Positions 1-8,783 are shown, counted from the stretch's first letter. The stretch: 64,000 nucleotides of DNA from Ruminococcus flavefaciens MA2007 (GCF_000621845.1 NZ_JHXF01000001.1:248001-312000); one strand, 5' to 3'. Made by a program: numbers and translations. Notes: generated from the letters alone by a model not told the origin.

Positions 1-2013
1 CATTGTAGTAGTAGTAACAGCTGCTTCCTTGACGGCTATATTGTGCCTGAAGTTTGTAAACTGTATATTACGGTGCCAATCGTCAGTGTATGTGCCATCG
101 TACATTACTGTATAGCTGCCGGGCTTCAGCTCGTTAGCCATATCGCCCTTCCAGATAGCGCCGTTATCGCCGCCTATTGTTACCACCTGGGGATCGAGGG
201 TGATATTGTCGATGATGAAGGGCTCGCCGTAGATTATGCCTGCTCTGTTTCCGCCCTCTACCTCCTGCCAGTACGTCTGCGAGCGTACCTTTACGGAAAT
301 TCCCGAAAGGTCAAGGCTTTCACCGACGGTGTAGATGCTCTTTGAGGGATATGAGATCACTTCCTGAACAACGTAAGCAGCAGTCATTGTAATGGTATAT
401 ACCGGCTGAGGCGATGTTGTAGTGGTAGTCGTAGTTGTTTTTCCGTTATCAACCGATGTTGTGGTAACAGTGGTGGTAGTCTCGGTAGTAACAACTGACG
501 AGCTGCTGCCGAACTTGAAGTTTTCGTTTATTTCGGCTGCCTTTTTGGCAAGTGCAGGCATAGCTGTTGCGTCGCCGCCGTAAAGATTAGCGATACCTGC
601 GCAGGCGATAGCGAAGCAGCCGTTGTAGTCCAGCGCACCCTCGGTGTACTGGTATTTGTCGGTCTGATCCTGATATCCGCTCTTGTCGTCGCCGCCTACG
701 AGGAGACCGTAAGCTGTGTACTTAGCGGAAGGATTTGATGAAGCGCCGTTTGCGTCGCTGCCCGGGTTAGCTGCGCGGTGGTGGATATGTACAGGCCACT
801 TGTCGCCGTAGCCCAGCAGGAAGCTGTAGCCCAGACTGTTGTCGCCGAGGATATGATCCATCTGATATTTTGCAGCCTTTGCGTAGTCAGCGTCCTTGTC
901 GCCGTTTGCAAGAGCTATAGCGTCCATCTGCTTGGCGCAGTTGTAACGTGAAGCTCCCCAGCCGTCGGCATTGTAGGTGCCTACCTTGAGGTCGCCCTGA
1001 CTTTCAAGCTCTACCTTGAGCTCGTCTGCGAAAGCCTGCTCGCCTGTAGCCTTGTACATCAGAGCCGAGTAGCCCTGCCAAACCTTGTTCCAGCAGTAAA
1101 CCCAGCCGTCATACTGGCTGTTGCCGTAGTCCTTGTTCTTGGGGACGCGGGTGGGCTTGTCGCCTGCCTTGCAGAGCCACAGCCAAGCCTGAGCCATAGC
1201 CTCTTCGTCCTGATACTGAGCCTCGGTGCCGTAGAAATCCGCCAGTCCGCCGCCCTCGTTGCCCACGTTCTTCTGACCGAAAGCAAGGAGCGCCTTAGCG
1301 TACTTGATACACTTATCGGCGTAATCGGGTTCAGTGTCCTTTAATACGTAAGCCGTACCTGCCAGACCTGCTGCCATTTCGCAGCATACTGCGGAGTTGT
1401 TTTTGCCTGCCGTCAGCCAGTAGATAGGTCTCTTATAGGTCTGTGCCTCAGGAGATGACCATATAGCGTGATCCTCGCCGCCGTTTGCGACAACGTGAGC
1501 TACAGCAGCTACATTGCCCGAGCTGTCGAGGAAAGTCGTCTTCATAAGGTAGTCTGCGCCCCATTTCAGCTCATATATAAGGTGGTCCTTGCAGCCTGCC
1601 TTTTCGTATACATCAGGGTTGAGGTAGTCCGAAAGAGCCAGACTGTTGATACCGAAGCCGATAGTGAGGTTGAACTTTATGTGGTCGCCTGCGTCGTGGA
1701 AGCCGCCCGAAACATCAACTTTACCGTCACCGTCGGGATCGACTATGGACTTTTCGGAGCTGCCTAAATCTCCCACGGACGCCTCTGCGTCGTAGGTATG
1801 GCAGTCTCCGCGCCATGTGAGCGGACCGTCGGTGATACCGCTTCCGCAAGCATTTGCGTCGTACATATAGAGCGACATTGCAAGTGCTTTATAGTAGTTG
1901 TTGTCCGCTGCTGCTGATGTAACGGGCTGTATGAACGCTGTTGAAGTCAGCGCCATAACTGCCGATGCGGCGGCAGCGGTAAGCTTTTTAGAAAGCTTGA
2001 CTAAATTCTTCAT
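1..2013 (-). CDS. Secreted GH9 endoglucanase (partial, 3' end outside window)
   Basis: 671 codons are present and the frame runs off the left edge. A signal peptide of about 36 residues (Lys-rich start, hydrophobic core, ending near AAA-DNN) leads into a GH9 (alpha/alpha)6 catalytic domain. Seen are the family motif DAGDHIKF (Asp107 and Asp110, nucleophile-activating), the histidine motif HIHHRAAN near residue 410, and EGALDYNG with the likely acid Glu458. A Thr-rich linker (about 492-520) precedes an Ig-like domain resembling bacterial Ig group 3 (VGESLDLSG), then a second Thr-rich linker starts at the window edge. By family, the enzyme hydrolyses beta-1,4-glucan. A dockerin beyond the edge is expected from the linker and from 56062-58866, but is not seen. 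It has a 5' leader of about 60 nt with a small hairpin, and no partner gene. Confidence 0.93.
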   Translation of the reverse strand, partial: MKNLVKLSKKLTAAAASAVMALTSTAFIQPVTSAAADNNYYKALAMSLYMYDANACGSGITDGPLTWRGDCHTYDAEASVGDLGSSEKSIVDPDGDGKVDVSGGFHDAGDHIKFNLTIGFGINSLALSDYLNPDVYEKAGCKDHLIYELKWGADYLMKTTFLDSSGNVAAVAHVVANGGEDHAIWSSPEAQTYKRPIYWLTAGKNNSAVCCEMAAGLAGTAYVLKDTEPDYADKCIKYAKALLAFGQKNVGNEGGGLADFYGTEAQYQDEEAMAQAWLWLCKAGDKPTRVPKNKDYGNSQYDGWVYCWNKVWQGYSALMYKATGEQAFADELKVELESQGDLKVGTYNADGWGASRYNCAKQMDAIALANGDKDADYAKAAKYQMDHILGDNSLGYSFLLGYGDKWPVHIHHRAANPGSDANGASSNPSAKYTAYGLLVGGDDKSGYQDQTDKYQYTEGALDYNGCFAIACAGIANLYGGDATAMPALAKKAAEINENFKFGSSSSVVTTETTTTVTTTSVDNGKTTTTTTTTSPQPVYTITMTAAYVVQEVISYPSKSIYTVGESLDLSGISVKVRSQTYWQEVEGGNRAGIIYGEPFIIDNITLDPQVVTIGGDNGAIWKGDMANELKPGSYTVMYDGTYTDDWHRNIQFTNFRHNIAVKEAAVTTTTM

Positions 2014-2042
2014 TGTAAAAACCCCTCTCATGTTTTGTCACA

Positions 2043-2085
2043 GAAGCATAGCTTCTATATTAACATTATAACATATTCGGACGAG
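2043..2085 (-). promoter_or_regulatory. Probable promoter -10 and leader hairpin of the GH9 gene
   Basis: On the minus strand a TATAAT lies about 60 nt before the ATG. The -35 box is weak (TTCACA at 19 bp). The leader contains a short stem, AGAAGC-TA-TGCTTCT, at about 2044-2058. Confidence 0.5.
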
Positions 2086-2191
2086 TTTTTGTGAACGTTT
2101 TGTGTACATTTGCACAATGAGGGTAAACTTTGGAGAATGTATCAAAAACCTTGCAGGGGATTTGTTATATTTTACTATCGGAAAACGAAAA

Positions 2192-2210
2192 AGGACGGTT
2201 ATACCGTCCT
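2192..2210 (-). terminator. Rho-independent terminator of the solute-binding protein gene
   Basis: The stem AGGACGGT/ACCGTCCT is followed on the minus strand by TTTTTCG. It lies about 120 nt after the stop of the solute-binding protein gene, with a repeat unit in between. Confidence 0.8.
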
Positions 2211-2276
2211 TGTTTAGCCTTTAGCTATTGTAGGTGAGGGCGTCCTCGACGTCCCGAAATATTGTTACATATGGTA

Positions 2277-2308
2277 TGTAGGGGCTGATGTAGACATCAG
2301 CCCCTACA
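2277..2308. repeat. TGTAGGGG palindrome, core CTGATGT
   Basis: Perfect 15-bp inverted repeat TGTAGGGGCTGATGT / ACATCAGCCCCTACA with a 2-nt centre. The same core recurs at 31698-31726 and 61782-61810. Confidence 0.9.
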
Positions 2309-2335
2309 CTAATCACTAATTTCTTAGTTCTAATT
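2309..2335. repeat. CTAATCACTAAT direct-repeat seed at a stop codon
   Basis: On the minus strand this reads as AATTAGAACTAAG then AATTAGTGATTAGTG. The TAG stop of the solute-binding protein is its first part, and it joins directly to the TGTAGGGG palindrome. It belongs to the same seed family as 10455, 31474, 38134, 38908 and 41767. Confidence 0.7.
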
Positions 2336-3700
2336 ATACTTCTTTATCTCCTCGTCGATAACAGGGGACATTCTGTCGCGGAGCTCCTCCCATGAGCCCA
2401 CGGGAGCGCCGCCCTCTAACAGAGCTGAGGTAATATTGTCCATAGCACCGCGTGTATCAAAGTTGCAGTCGCCGTTTTTCAGCATTTTATCGCCCATTCC
2501 GTAGCCGAGGTCAACAACAGGGTTTGCCTTTGCGGAGCTGATGTACTCCTGCAATGCGTTGTACTGCTCCTCGGTCATGGTCTTGAGAGCCTGTTCCTTT
2601 TTCTTAGCCATGAACTTCTCGTCAGAAGCCGCCAGTCTCTCGCATTTGAGATATGTGGCAACAGCCTTGCCCTTTTTGGAGCCCTTTACCAGCATTCTTG
2701 CGTCGTAATCGCAGGCGATGTAGTACTTGTCTGCGTCGGGAGACTTGGGGAAAGGAACTATCATAAGGTCTGCTTCGGGATTTATCCTGTTTGAGGTAGC
2801 CAGTGTAAGGTCGCTGGAAGCATAGAACAGAGTGCTCATATCTGTGCGGAAAGCGCCGTTAAGGCTCTTGTTGTACAGCCAGCGTGACTGGAGATCTCGC
2901 ATTATGCCCTCAGCCTTGGCTATTTCGCCGTCCTTGATGTTGTTGGTGAGCTTTTCGCCGTCGAAGCCCACAACGGTCTTGCCGCTCGAAGCGAGGATAG
3001 CTCTTCCGAAGAAGCCGCTTATGCCGAAATGGTGCAGAGAATCTTCACTCTCCGAGAACTTGTTTATCATGTTATTGAATGCGTTCCAGTCCCATTTGCC
3101 GTCCTTGTACAGGGTGTAGGGATCGTCCATGCCGCCGTCCTTCATGAGCTTTCTGCTGTAGGTTATGAGCTGGGGCTCGGAAACAGAGAAAGGCACGACA
3201 TAGTGCTTGCCCTTGTATGCAAATTTGTCTATGACAGCGGACATATCCTTCCACATTCCCTCGTCAACGCCCATTTCGCTGAAATAGGAATCGAGGGGCT
3301 GGAATCTGTCCTTGAGAACGCCCTCGGGGAATACGCTCATATCGTATGGGAACATATCCACCTCGTCGCCTGCCTGTATCATCTGGTCAAGCTTTGTGAA
3401 CTTTTCGTCGGGCGAAACGGATACGAACTGTATGCTGCCGCCGTAAACGTCCTCGAATATTGACAGTGCCGATGAGCGCTGACCGCCCTCGGGGTTGAGG
3501 TCAAAATCCGACAGCCACACGATATCCATGCTTCCGGGCGCGGTGACGGGCTCGGGCTTATCGTCCTTTTTCTGATTCGTGACAGCGGAATCGGGGGCTT
3601 TCTCCGACGATGTCTTTGTATTCTTTTTGCTGCATGAAGCTGCGGAAAACACTGTTCCCACGGCTAAAAAGCCAGCAACTATTCTTTTGATGTCTGACAT
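2330..3700 (-). CDS. ABC-type extracellular solute-binding lipoprotein (family 1)
   Basis: 456 aa. The lipoprotein signal ends in lipobox SAASC (Cys23), followed by a charged Lys/Ser spacer, so the mature protein is a lipid-anchored surface protein. The body resembles family 1 (carbohydrate-type) solute-binding proteins: IVWLSDFDLNPEGG start, periplasmic-binding fold size, and LIVPFP-type strand (MIVPFPKSP) late in the chain. The ligand cannot be told. No permease or ATPase gene is adjacent, so it is an orphan. The start is supported by AAAGGAG eight bases upstream and a consensus promoter at 3755-3783. The stop codon lies inside a direct-repeat seed. Confidence 0.85.
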   Translation of the reverse strand: MSDIKRIVAGFLAVGTVFSAASCSKKNTKTSSEKAPDSAVTNQKKDDKPEPVTAPGSMDIVWLSDFDLNPEGGQRSSALSIFEDVYGGSIQFVSVSPDEKFTKLDQMIQAGDEVDMFPYDMSVFPEGVLKDRFQPLDSYFSEMGVDEGMWKDMSAVIDKFAYKGKHYVVPFSVSEPQLITYSRKLMKDGGMDDPYTLYKDGKWDWNAFNNMINKFSESEDSLHHFGISGFFGRAILASSGKTVVGFDGEKLTNNIKDGEIAKAEGIMRDLQSRWLYNKSLNGAFRTDMSTLFYASSDLTLATSNRINPEADLMIVPFPKSPDADKYYIACDYDARMLVKGSKKGKAVATYLKCERLAASDEKFMAKKKEQALKTMTEEQYNALQEYISSAKANPVVDLGYGMGDKMLKNGDCNFDTRGAMDNITSALLEGGAPVGSWEELRDRMSPVIDEEIKKYN

Positions 3701-3754
3701 AGAATTACTCCTTTCACATACTGCACAGATGAATGTACAGTATGAGCATATATT

Positions 3755-3783
3755 ATTATACTCGTTTCATTCGGGCGTGTCAA
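3755..3783 (-). promoter_or_regulatory. Consensus sigma-A promoter of the solute-binding protein gene
   Basis: On the minus strand TTGACA (3783-3778) and TATAAT (3760-3755) are spaced by exactly 17 bp. Confidence 0.85.
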
Positions 3784-3902
3784 GGACGGCAGGATTTTAA
3801 CCGCTTTGTAACCAAAATTCCGCTCCTTTGTGGAAAAACGCCAAAAACGATGCGCGTTACTTGTCAAAATGTTCAAATAATACGGAATCGACATAAAATT
3901 AC

Positions 3903-3931
3903 GTGACATTTCATTTTTACTGTGATATAAT
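3903..3931 (+). promoter_or_regulatory. Promoter of the VanY-like gene
   Basis: GTGACA (3903-3908) and TATAAT (3926-3931) with 17-bp spacing, about 65 bp before the start codon. It is divergent from the solute-binding protein promoter. Confidence 0.75.
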
Positions 3932-3997
3932 ATAAATAAGGTATTTAACAGGCAGTAATAATGACCTGCCGGAAATTATAGAAAGGGCTTTATCAAT

Positions 3998-5113
3998 ATG
4001 GACAACAACCAATACGATAGATACGAATCACATCGTCCCCGTAAAAGAGTATCACGCAAGACACTGAGAAACAGACGTCTTGCAGCGCTTTTCATAATAG
4101 CATTTCTTGTACTTCTGTTCATAATCCTCATTGCAAAGGGCTGCTCAAAGAGCGACAAGAAGGGCAAGGCAAGCAAGGTGACATCTGCAACTACAATAAC
4201 CACTCAGGCTACCACCACGGATCCTGCCATAACTACAACTGCTACTACTACAACAGTTGCAGATCCTGTGAACAAGAGCGATTTCAAGCTTGACAAGACA
4301 AGCGTTTACATCGAGGTCGGCGAGCAGGATACACCTATGGTACAGGCTTATCCCGAGGGCACCTACGAAGCTGACGAGCGCTGGTCAACAGGCGATCCGA
4401 GCATTGCAAGCGTTGACAACTACGGACATATCAAGGGCATCTCTCCCGGAGTATGCTACGTAACTCTCAGATCGGCGGCTGATCCGAAGCAGGAAGTTAT
4501 GATAAAGGTAACTGTCCGCGGCGAAGAAACTGATACATCAACGCCTCAGTCAAACAAGGCTGAGGCTCCAGAGCCCCCTGTATATGATACAGAGGGGCTT
4601 ACTTATATTGAAGGGGTATTGATAGCAAACAAGTCCTACAGTTTGCCCGCCACATTCGCACCCGGGCTTGAAACTATCTGTTATTCCCAGTTTCAAGCCC
4701 TTTCCGGCGCAGCAGCCAAGGAAGGGCTTAGTATTTATCTGCAATCGGGCTACCGCTCCTACCACGATCAGGAGATAATCTATGATAACTACGTAAAAGA
4801 GGACGGCAAGGAGGCGGCTGATACCTATTCCGCACGTCCGGGGTACTCCGAGCACCAGACAGGACTGTGTATCGACGTAAATACCATAGACGACGCTTTC
4901 GGCTATACTCAGGAGGCTTCATGGCTGGCGGAGCACGCCCATGAGTACGGCTTCATAATCCGCTATCCGCAGGGCAAGGAGTCATACACGGGCTACAAGT
5001 ACGAGCCGTGGCACATCAGATACGTAGGCTCAAAGCTGGCGACGAAGCTCCACAAGAGCGGACAGTGCCTCGAGGAATATCTGGGCGTCAAGTCCGAATA
5101 TAAATCAGAATGA
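3998..5113 (+). CDS. Membrane-anchored VanY-family D-Ala-D-Ala carboxypeptidase with Ig-like domain
   Basis: 371 aa. A Lys/Arg-rich cytoplasmic N-terminus is followed by one membrane segment (about 29-47), a Thr-rich extracellular linker (about 60-90), a bacterial Ig group 2 domain (about 95-180, VEVGEQ...WSTGDPSIASVDNYGHIKGIS...GVCYVTL) and a C-terminal VanY/LAS metallopeptidase domain (about 215-360). The zinc motifs SEHQTGLCIDV and EPWHIRYVG and the upstream SGYRSY element are all present, so activity is expected. By family it trims D-alanine from peptidoglycan stem peptides outside the cell. The rsmE gene follows 13 nt later and may be co-transcribed. This is probably ordinary wall metabolism rather than vancomycin resistance, because no van regulators are present. 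Confidence 0.9.
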   Translation: MDNNQYDRYESHRPRKRVSRKTLRNRRLAALFIIAFLVLLFIILIAKGCSKSDKKGKASKVTSATTITTQATTTDPAITTTATTTTVADPVNKSDFKLDKTSVYIEVGEQDTPMVQAYPEGTYEADERWSTGDPSIASVDNYGHIKGISPGVCYVTLRSAADPKQEVMIKVTVRGEETDTSTPQSNKAEAPEPPVYDTEGLTYIEGVLIANKSYSLPATFAPGLETICYSQFQALSGAAAKEGLSIYLQSGYRSYHDQEIIYDNYVKEDGKEAADTYSARPGYSEHQTGLCIDVNTIDDAFGYTQEASWLAEHAHEYGFIIRYPQGKESYTGYKYEPWHIRYVGSKLATKLHKSGQCLEEYLGVKSEYKSE

Positions 5114-5126
5114 AAGGCTGAGGAAT

Positions 5127-5852
5127 ATGCCAAGATTCTTTACCAATGAGATAGATGAGAACAATATCGTCCTGACAGGCAGCGACGCCAACCACATCGG
5201 ACGCTCCCTCCGCATGAGAGTGGGCGAGGAGGTGACAGTCTGCTGCAACGGCGTGGACTACTGCTGTACTATCGGCAGTATTACCGCAGACAGCGTGTAT
5301 CTCGACCTTGTTGAGAAGCACCGCTGCGCCGCCGAGCCAAATATAAATGTGACGCTGTTTCAGGCTGTCCCGAAGCTGGACAAGCTGGAGTACATTATAC
5401 AGAAAAGCGTGGAGCTGGGCGTATCGCGGATAGTTCCCGTGCTCACAAGACGCTGCATATCCCGTCCCGACGAGAAGGACTTCGGGAAGAAAAAGCTGCC
5501 ACGTCTCAACAAGATAGCCGAGGAAGCGGCAAAGCAGTCGGGCAGAGGCATGATACCCGAGGTAACGCCTATGGTGAGCCTCAAGGAGGCTGTTGCGATG
5601 ATGAAACAGCTTGACAGAACAGTGCTCCTCTATGAGGAAGAGGGCGGCTGTTCCTTCGGAAACGTCGATTTTTCGGGAGCTGAGACCGTGGGACTCTTCA
5701 TCGGCAGCGAGGGCGGCTTCGACAGGGAAGAGGCTGAAATGACCGTAAATGCAGGAGCAAAACAGGTCTGGCTGGGCAAGAGGATACTGCGTTGTGAAAC
5801 AGCACCAATAACAGCCCTTTCAATTTTGATGTTTTTAACAAATAATATGTAA
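5127..5852 (+). CDS. rsmE: 16S rRNA (uracil1498-N3)-methyltransferase RsmE
   Basis: 241 aa, normal family length. An N-terminal PUA-like RNA-binding part (NHIGRSLRMRVGEEV) precedes a SPOUT methyltransferase domain with the trefoil-knot SAM motifs IGSEGGFDREEAE and LGKRILRCETA. By family it methylates N3 of U1498 in 16S rRNA using SAM. It starts 13 nt after the VanY-like gene with a GGCTGAGGA ribosome-binding region. No terminator is evident after it; the next gene has its own promoter at 5857-5885. Confidence 0.95.
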   Translation: MPRFFTNEIDENNIVLTGSDANHIGRSLRMRVGEEVTVCCNGVDYCCTIGSITADSVYLDLVEKHRCAAEPNINVTLFQAVPKLDKLEYIIQKSVELGVSRIVPVLTRRCISRPDEKDFGKKKLPRLNKIAEEAAKQSGRGMIPEVTPMVSLKEAVAMMKQLDRTVLLYEEEGGCSFGNVDFSGAETVGLFIGSEGGFDREEAEMTVNAGAKQVWLGKRILRCETAPITALSILMFLTNNM

Positions 5853-5856
5853 AGAG

Positions 5857-5885
5857 TTGAAATTTCAGAAAGAGTATGATATAAT
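5857..5885 (+). promoter_or_regulatory. Promoter of the small acidic protein gene
   Basis: TTGAAA (5857-5862) and TATAAT (5880-5885) with 17-bp spacing, starting 5 nt after the rsmE stop. Confidence 0.8.
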
Positions 5886-5960
5886 ATTTATAGATTATCG
5901 TAATCCGATCGCAAGCGGTTCGGTAAGTTCTAATTCTTGCGGAGAAAAGAGGAAAATAAA

Positions 5961-6224
5961 ATGAATAAGTTTTTAGTTGCTATTTTAGCTGCTGGCGCAG
6001 CAGCTGCCGTTGGATATGTCGCAGCACAGGCTCTCAAGGACAAGGGTTCGGATTCAGATTATGATGACGACGATTACGATGATTTCGACAATTTCGATAC
6101 TGATGAAAGCATCGACTTTGAGATCAGCGAGGACGCTGCTGATGAGATAAAGGAAAAGGCAGAGGACGTTGTTGAGGATATCAAGGACGCTGCTGAAGAA
6201 ATCGCAGACGATATCAAGGACTAA
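5961..6224 (+). CDS. Small membrane-anchored, highly acidic protein of unknown function
   Basis: 87 aa from the ATG chosen because GAGAAAAGAGG lies about 8 nt upstream; an in-frame upstream start at 5937 has no such site. An alanine-rich hydrophobic segment (about 4-26) is followed by an Asp-rich tract (about 34-60) and a charged helix with repeated DEI/VVEDIKDAAEEI heptad-like pattern. I do not recognise a named family. It could be a monotopic protein with an amphipathic acidic helix. It has its own promoter and its own terminator, so it is probably a monocistronic, well-expressed small gene. Confidence 0.75.
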   Translation: MNKFLVAILAAGAAAAVGYVAAQALKDKGSDSDYDDDDYDDFDNFDTDESIDFEISEDAADEIKEKAEDVVEDIKDAAEEIADDIKD

Positions 6225-6236
6225 TGATCTTTATAA

Positions 6237-6258
6237 GGGAGCTGCGGCTCCCTTTTTG
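6237..6258 (+). terminator. Rho-independent terminator of the small acidic protein gene
   Basis: Stem GGGAGC-TGCG-GCTCCC followed by TTTTTG. Confidence 0.85.
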
Positions 6259-6334
6259 TTTTATCTGCTTTTCGCAAAAAACGACAAAAACAGCCGATGT
6301 TATTGTGAAATCCTACAAAATGCATGATTTGCAC

Positions 6335-6363
6335 TTGACAATGACATTTTGCTCTGATATAAT
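6335..6363 (+). promoter_or_regulatory. Consensus promoter of tRNA-Pro
   Basis: TTGACA (6335-6340), 17 bp, TATAAT (6358-6363), about 30 bp before the tRNA. Confidence 0.9.
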
Positions 6364-6393
6364 ATAAAAGCTGTCTGTCACAGACTGTATCAA

Positions 6394-6470
6394 CGAGGCG
6401 TAACTCAGTTTGGTAGAGTGCTTGCTTTGGGAGCAAGATGCCGCAGGTTCAAGTCCTGTCGCCTCGACCA
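6394..6470 (+). tRNA. tRNA-Pro(TGG)
   Basis: Acceptor arms CGAGGCG (6394-6400) and CGCCTCG (6460-6466) pair fully. The anticodon loop TTTGGGA gives TGG (6428-6430), the T-loop is GGTTCAAGTCC, and CCA is encoded at 6468-6470. Confidence 0.97.
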
Positions 6471-6499
6471 GATTTTTTTGAAAAAATTCAAAAAAGTAC

Positions 6500-6528
6500 T
6501 TGACAAGCACAGCAAATTATGATATAAT
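6500..6528 (+). promoter_or_regulatory. Consensus promoter of tRNA-Thr
   Basis: TTGACA (6500-6505), 17 bp, TATAAT (6523-6528), placed between the two tRNAs, so tRNA-Thr can be transcribed independently. Confidence 0.9.
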
Positions 6529-6543
6529 AATTAAGCGTTAAAC

Positions 6544-6619
6544 GCTGGTGTAGCTCAGTTGGTAGAGCAGCTGATTTGTAATCAGCAGGTCGGGGGTTCG
6601 AGTCCGTCCACCAGCTCCA
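6544..6619 (+). tRNA. tRNA-Thr(TGT)
   Basis: Acceptor GCTGGTG (6544-6550) pairs with CACCAGC (6609-6615). The anticodon stem GCTGA/TCAGC encloses loop TTTGTAA, giving TGT. The T-loop is GGTTCGAGTCC and CCA is encoded. Confidence 0.97.
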
Positions 6620-6620
6620 T

Positions 6621-6642
6621 TATTTTGTCCTGAGACAAAATA
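6621..6642 (+). other. Hairpin between tRNA-Thr and tRNA-Tyr
   Basis: TATTTTGTC-CTGA-GACAAAATA is a perfect 9-bp stem. No T-run follows, so it looks more like a processing or spacer hairpin than a strong terminator. Confidence 0.5.
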
Positions 6643-6657
6643 CAACAACTCTTAACT

Positions 6658-6743
6658 GGGAGAGTTCCCGAGTGGCCAAAGGGGGCAGACTGTAAATCTG
6701 TTGCTTTTCAGCTTCGATGGTCCGAATCCATCCTCTCCCACCA
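6658..6743 (+). tRNA. tRNA-Tyr(GTA)
   Basis: Class II tRNA with a long variable arm. Acceptor GGGAGAG (6658-6664) pairs with CTCTCCC (6733-6739). The anticodon loop CTGTAAA gives GTA. The T-arm is GGTCCGAATCC and CCA is encoded at 6741-6743. Confidence 0.95.
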
Positions 6744-6748
6744 GAAAC

Positions 6749-6780
6749 GCCCCGAAAAAATTTCGGGGCTGTTTTTGTTT
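6749..6780 (+). terminator. Rho-independent terminator of the tRNA cluster
   Basis: Stem GCCCCGAAA-AAA-TTTCGGGGC followed by TGTTTTTGTTT, six bases after the tRNA-Tyr CCA. Confidence 0.9.
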
Positions 6781-6962
6781 CATTCGCCGTAAACCTTGCA
6801 AATCCACTGCAAGGGCTTTTTTATGCCCGGGAAAAAAGAGGATTTGCACGGAAATACAGGCTTTATGTTCAGAAAAGTATATATAATGCAGGGACAAATC
6901 GGCATGAGCCGTTTACATATATAAACACAAGAAAGTCAAAGACTATCTGGAGGAAAGAAAAT

Positions 6963-8783
6963 ATGATAAGAGAAGATTTAAGAAACATTGCCATTATCGC
7001 TCACGTTGACCATGGCAAGACCACTCTCGTTGACGAAATGTTAAAGCAGGGCGGCGTTTTCCGTGAGAATCAGGCTGTTGCAGAGCGTGTAATGGACTCA
7101 AACGACATCGAGAGGGAGAGAGGTATCACTATCCTTGCGAAGAATACCTCAGTTATGTACAACGGAACAAAGATAAACATCATCGACACCCCCGGCCATG
7201 CTGACTTCGGCGGCGAAGTTGAGCGTGTACTGGAAATGGTCGACGGCGTTCTTCTCCTTGTTGACGCAGCAGAAGGCCCTATGCCCCAGACACGTTTCGT
7301 ACTGTCAAAGGCTCTGGAAATGGGACACAAGATAATCGTTGTGGTAAACAAGATAGACCGTCCCGACGCCCGTCTCGACGAGATAGGCGACGAAGTTCTC
7401 GAACTTCTCCTTGACCTTGACGCAAACGAGGAACAGCTCGAAAGCCCACTCCTTTTCTGCTCGGGAAGAAGCGGTACAGCTTCACTCAGCCAGTATGAGG
7501 CAGGTACAGACCTGAAGCCCCTTTTCGATACTATCATCAACTACATCGAGCCTCCGAAGGGCGAGGAGAACGATCCTCTCCAGATGCTCATCTCCTCTAT
7601 CGACTACAACGAGTACGTCGGACGTATCGGCATTGGTCGTATCGTAAGAGGCAAGATAGCCGTAAACCAGCAGGTAACTGTCTGTGATTACACAGGCTCA
7701 AAGAAGAACTACAATGCCAAGATAGTTTCACTTCTCCAGATACAGGGACTCAACCGTGTTCCCGTTCAGGAGGCTCAGATGGGCGATATCGTATGGATAT
7801 CGGGTATCGAGAACATCACTATCGGCGATACAATCTGCGCAACAGACGCTCCCGATCCGCTCCCATTCGTAAAGATAAGCGAGCCTACTGTTGAGATGAC
7901 ATTCTCGGTAAACGACAGCCCATTTGCAGGACGCGAGGGTAAGTTCGTTACATCACGTCAGCTCCGCGAGAGACTCTTCAAGGAGCTCTTAAAGGACGTT
8001 TCTCTCCGTGTTGAGGAGACAGACTCAACAGACGCATTCCGCGTAGCAGGTCGTGGTGAGATGCACCTGTCAATCCTTATCGAGAATATGCGCCGCGAGG
8101 GCTATGAGCTGGGCGTATCAACTCCCCGTGTACTCTTCAAGACCGACGAGAACGGCAGAAAGCTTGAGCCTATCGAGCGCCTTGTTATCGACGTTCCCGA
8201 GGACTGCGTCGGCTCCGTAATGGAGAAGATAGGCGCACGTAAGGGCGATATGGTGGATATGCACCCACAGGGCACACGTATGCGTATCGAGTTCCTTATC
8301 CCTGCAAGAGGACTTTTCGGCTATAAGAGCGAGTTCCTTACAGATACAAAGGGCGAGGGCATCATGAGCCACGTATTCGACGGCTATCAGCCTTACAAGG
8401 GCGATATCGAGCGCAGAAACACAGGCTCTCTCGTTTCATTCGAGACAGGCGAGGCTGTTACCTACGGTCTTTACAACGCTCAGGAGCGCGGACAGCTCTT
8501 CATCACATCGGGTACTCCCGTATATGAGGGCATGATAGTAGGAGCTTCACCAAAGACAGAGGATCTTGTAGTAAATGTCTGCAAGAAGAAGCACCTTACA
8601 AATACCCGTGCAAGCGGAAGCGACGACGCACTCCGTCTTGTACCGCCAAGAATACTCAGTCTTGAGGACTGTCTTGAATTCCTTGCTGACGACGAGCTTC
8701 TCGAGGTAACTCCCGAGTCTCTCAGAATCAGAAAGAGAACTCTCAGCAATACTCAGAGAGCAAAGGACAGAAGCAAGAAGTAA
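6963..8783 (+). CDS. typA: Ribosome-associated GTPase TypA/BipA
   Basis: 606 aa from the ATG at 6963, preceded by GGAGGAAAG. The reading frame is open upstream to 6717, but that stretch crosses tRNA-Tyr and its terminator and cannot be coding. Motifs in order: G1 HVDHGKTTL, switch I RERGITI, G3 DTPGHADFGGEVER, G4 NKIDRPDAR; then domain II, EF-G-like domains (GRGEMHLSILIENMRREG) and the BipA C-terminal domain. By family it is a translational GTPase that binds 70S ribosomes and assists 50S assembly and stress adaptation. Single gene, no obvious operon partner. Confidence 0.97.
   Translation: MIREDLRNIAIIAHVDHGKTTLVDEMLKQGGVFRENQAVAERVMDSNDIERERGITILAKNTSVMYNGTKINIIDTPGHADFGGEVERVLEMVDGVLLLVDAAEGPMPQTRFVLSKALEMGHKIIVVVNKIDRPDARLDEIGDEVLELLLDLDANEEQLESPLLFCSGRSGTASLSQYEAGTDLKPLFDTIINYIEPPKGEENDPLQMLISSIDYNEYVGRIGIGRIVRGKIAVNQQVTVCDYTGSKKNYNAKIVSLLQIQGLNRVPVQEAQMGDIVWISGIENITIGDTICATDAPDPLPFVKISEPTVEMTFSVNDSPFAGREGKFVTSRQLRERLFKELLKDVSLRVEETDSTDAFRVAGRGEMHLSILIENMRREGYELGVSTPRVLFKTDENGRKLEPIERLVIDVPEDCVGSVMEKIGARKGDMVDMHPQGTRMRIEFLIPARGLFGYKSEFLTDTKGEGIMSHVFDGYQPYKGDIERRNTGSLVSFETGEAVTYGLYNAQERGQLFITSGTPVYEGMIVGASPKTEDLVVNVCKKKHLTNTRASGSDDALRLVPPRILSLEDCLEFLADDELLEVTPESLRIRKRTLSNTQRAKDRSKK

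Noticed and set aside
3998..5113. Vancomycin-resistance gene
   Set aside because: VanY-family peptidases are common in normal wall metabolism, and no vanR, vanS, vanH or vanA genes are nearby.
6717..6962. N-terminal extension of typA
   Set aside because: It passes through tRNA-Tyr and a terminator. The ATG at 6963 has a strong ribosome-binding site and matches the family start.
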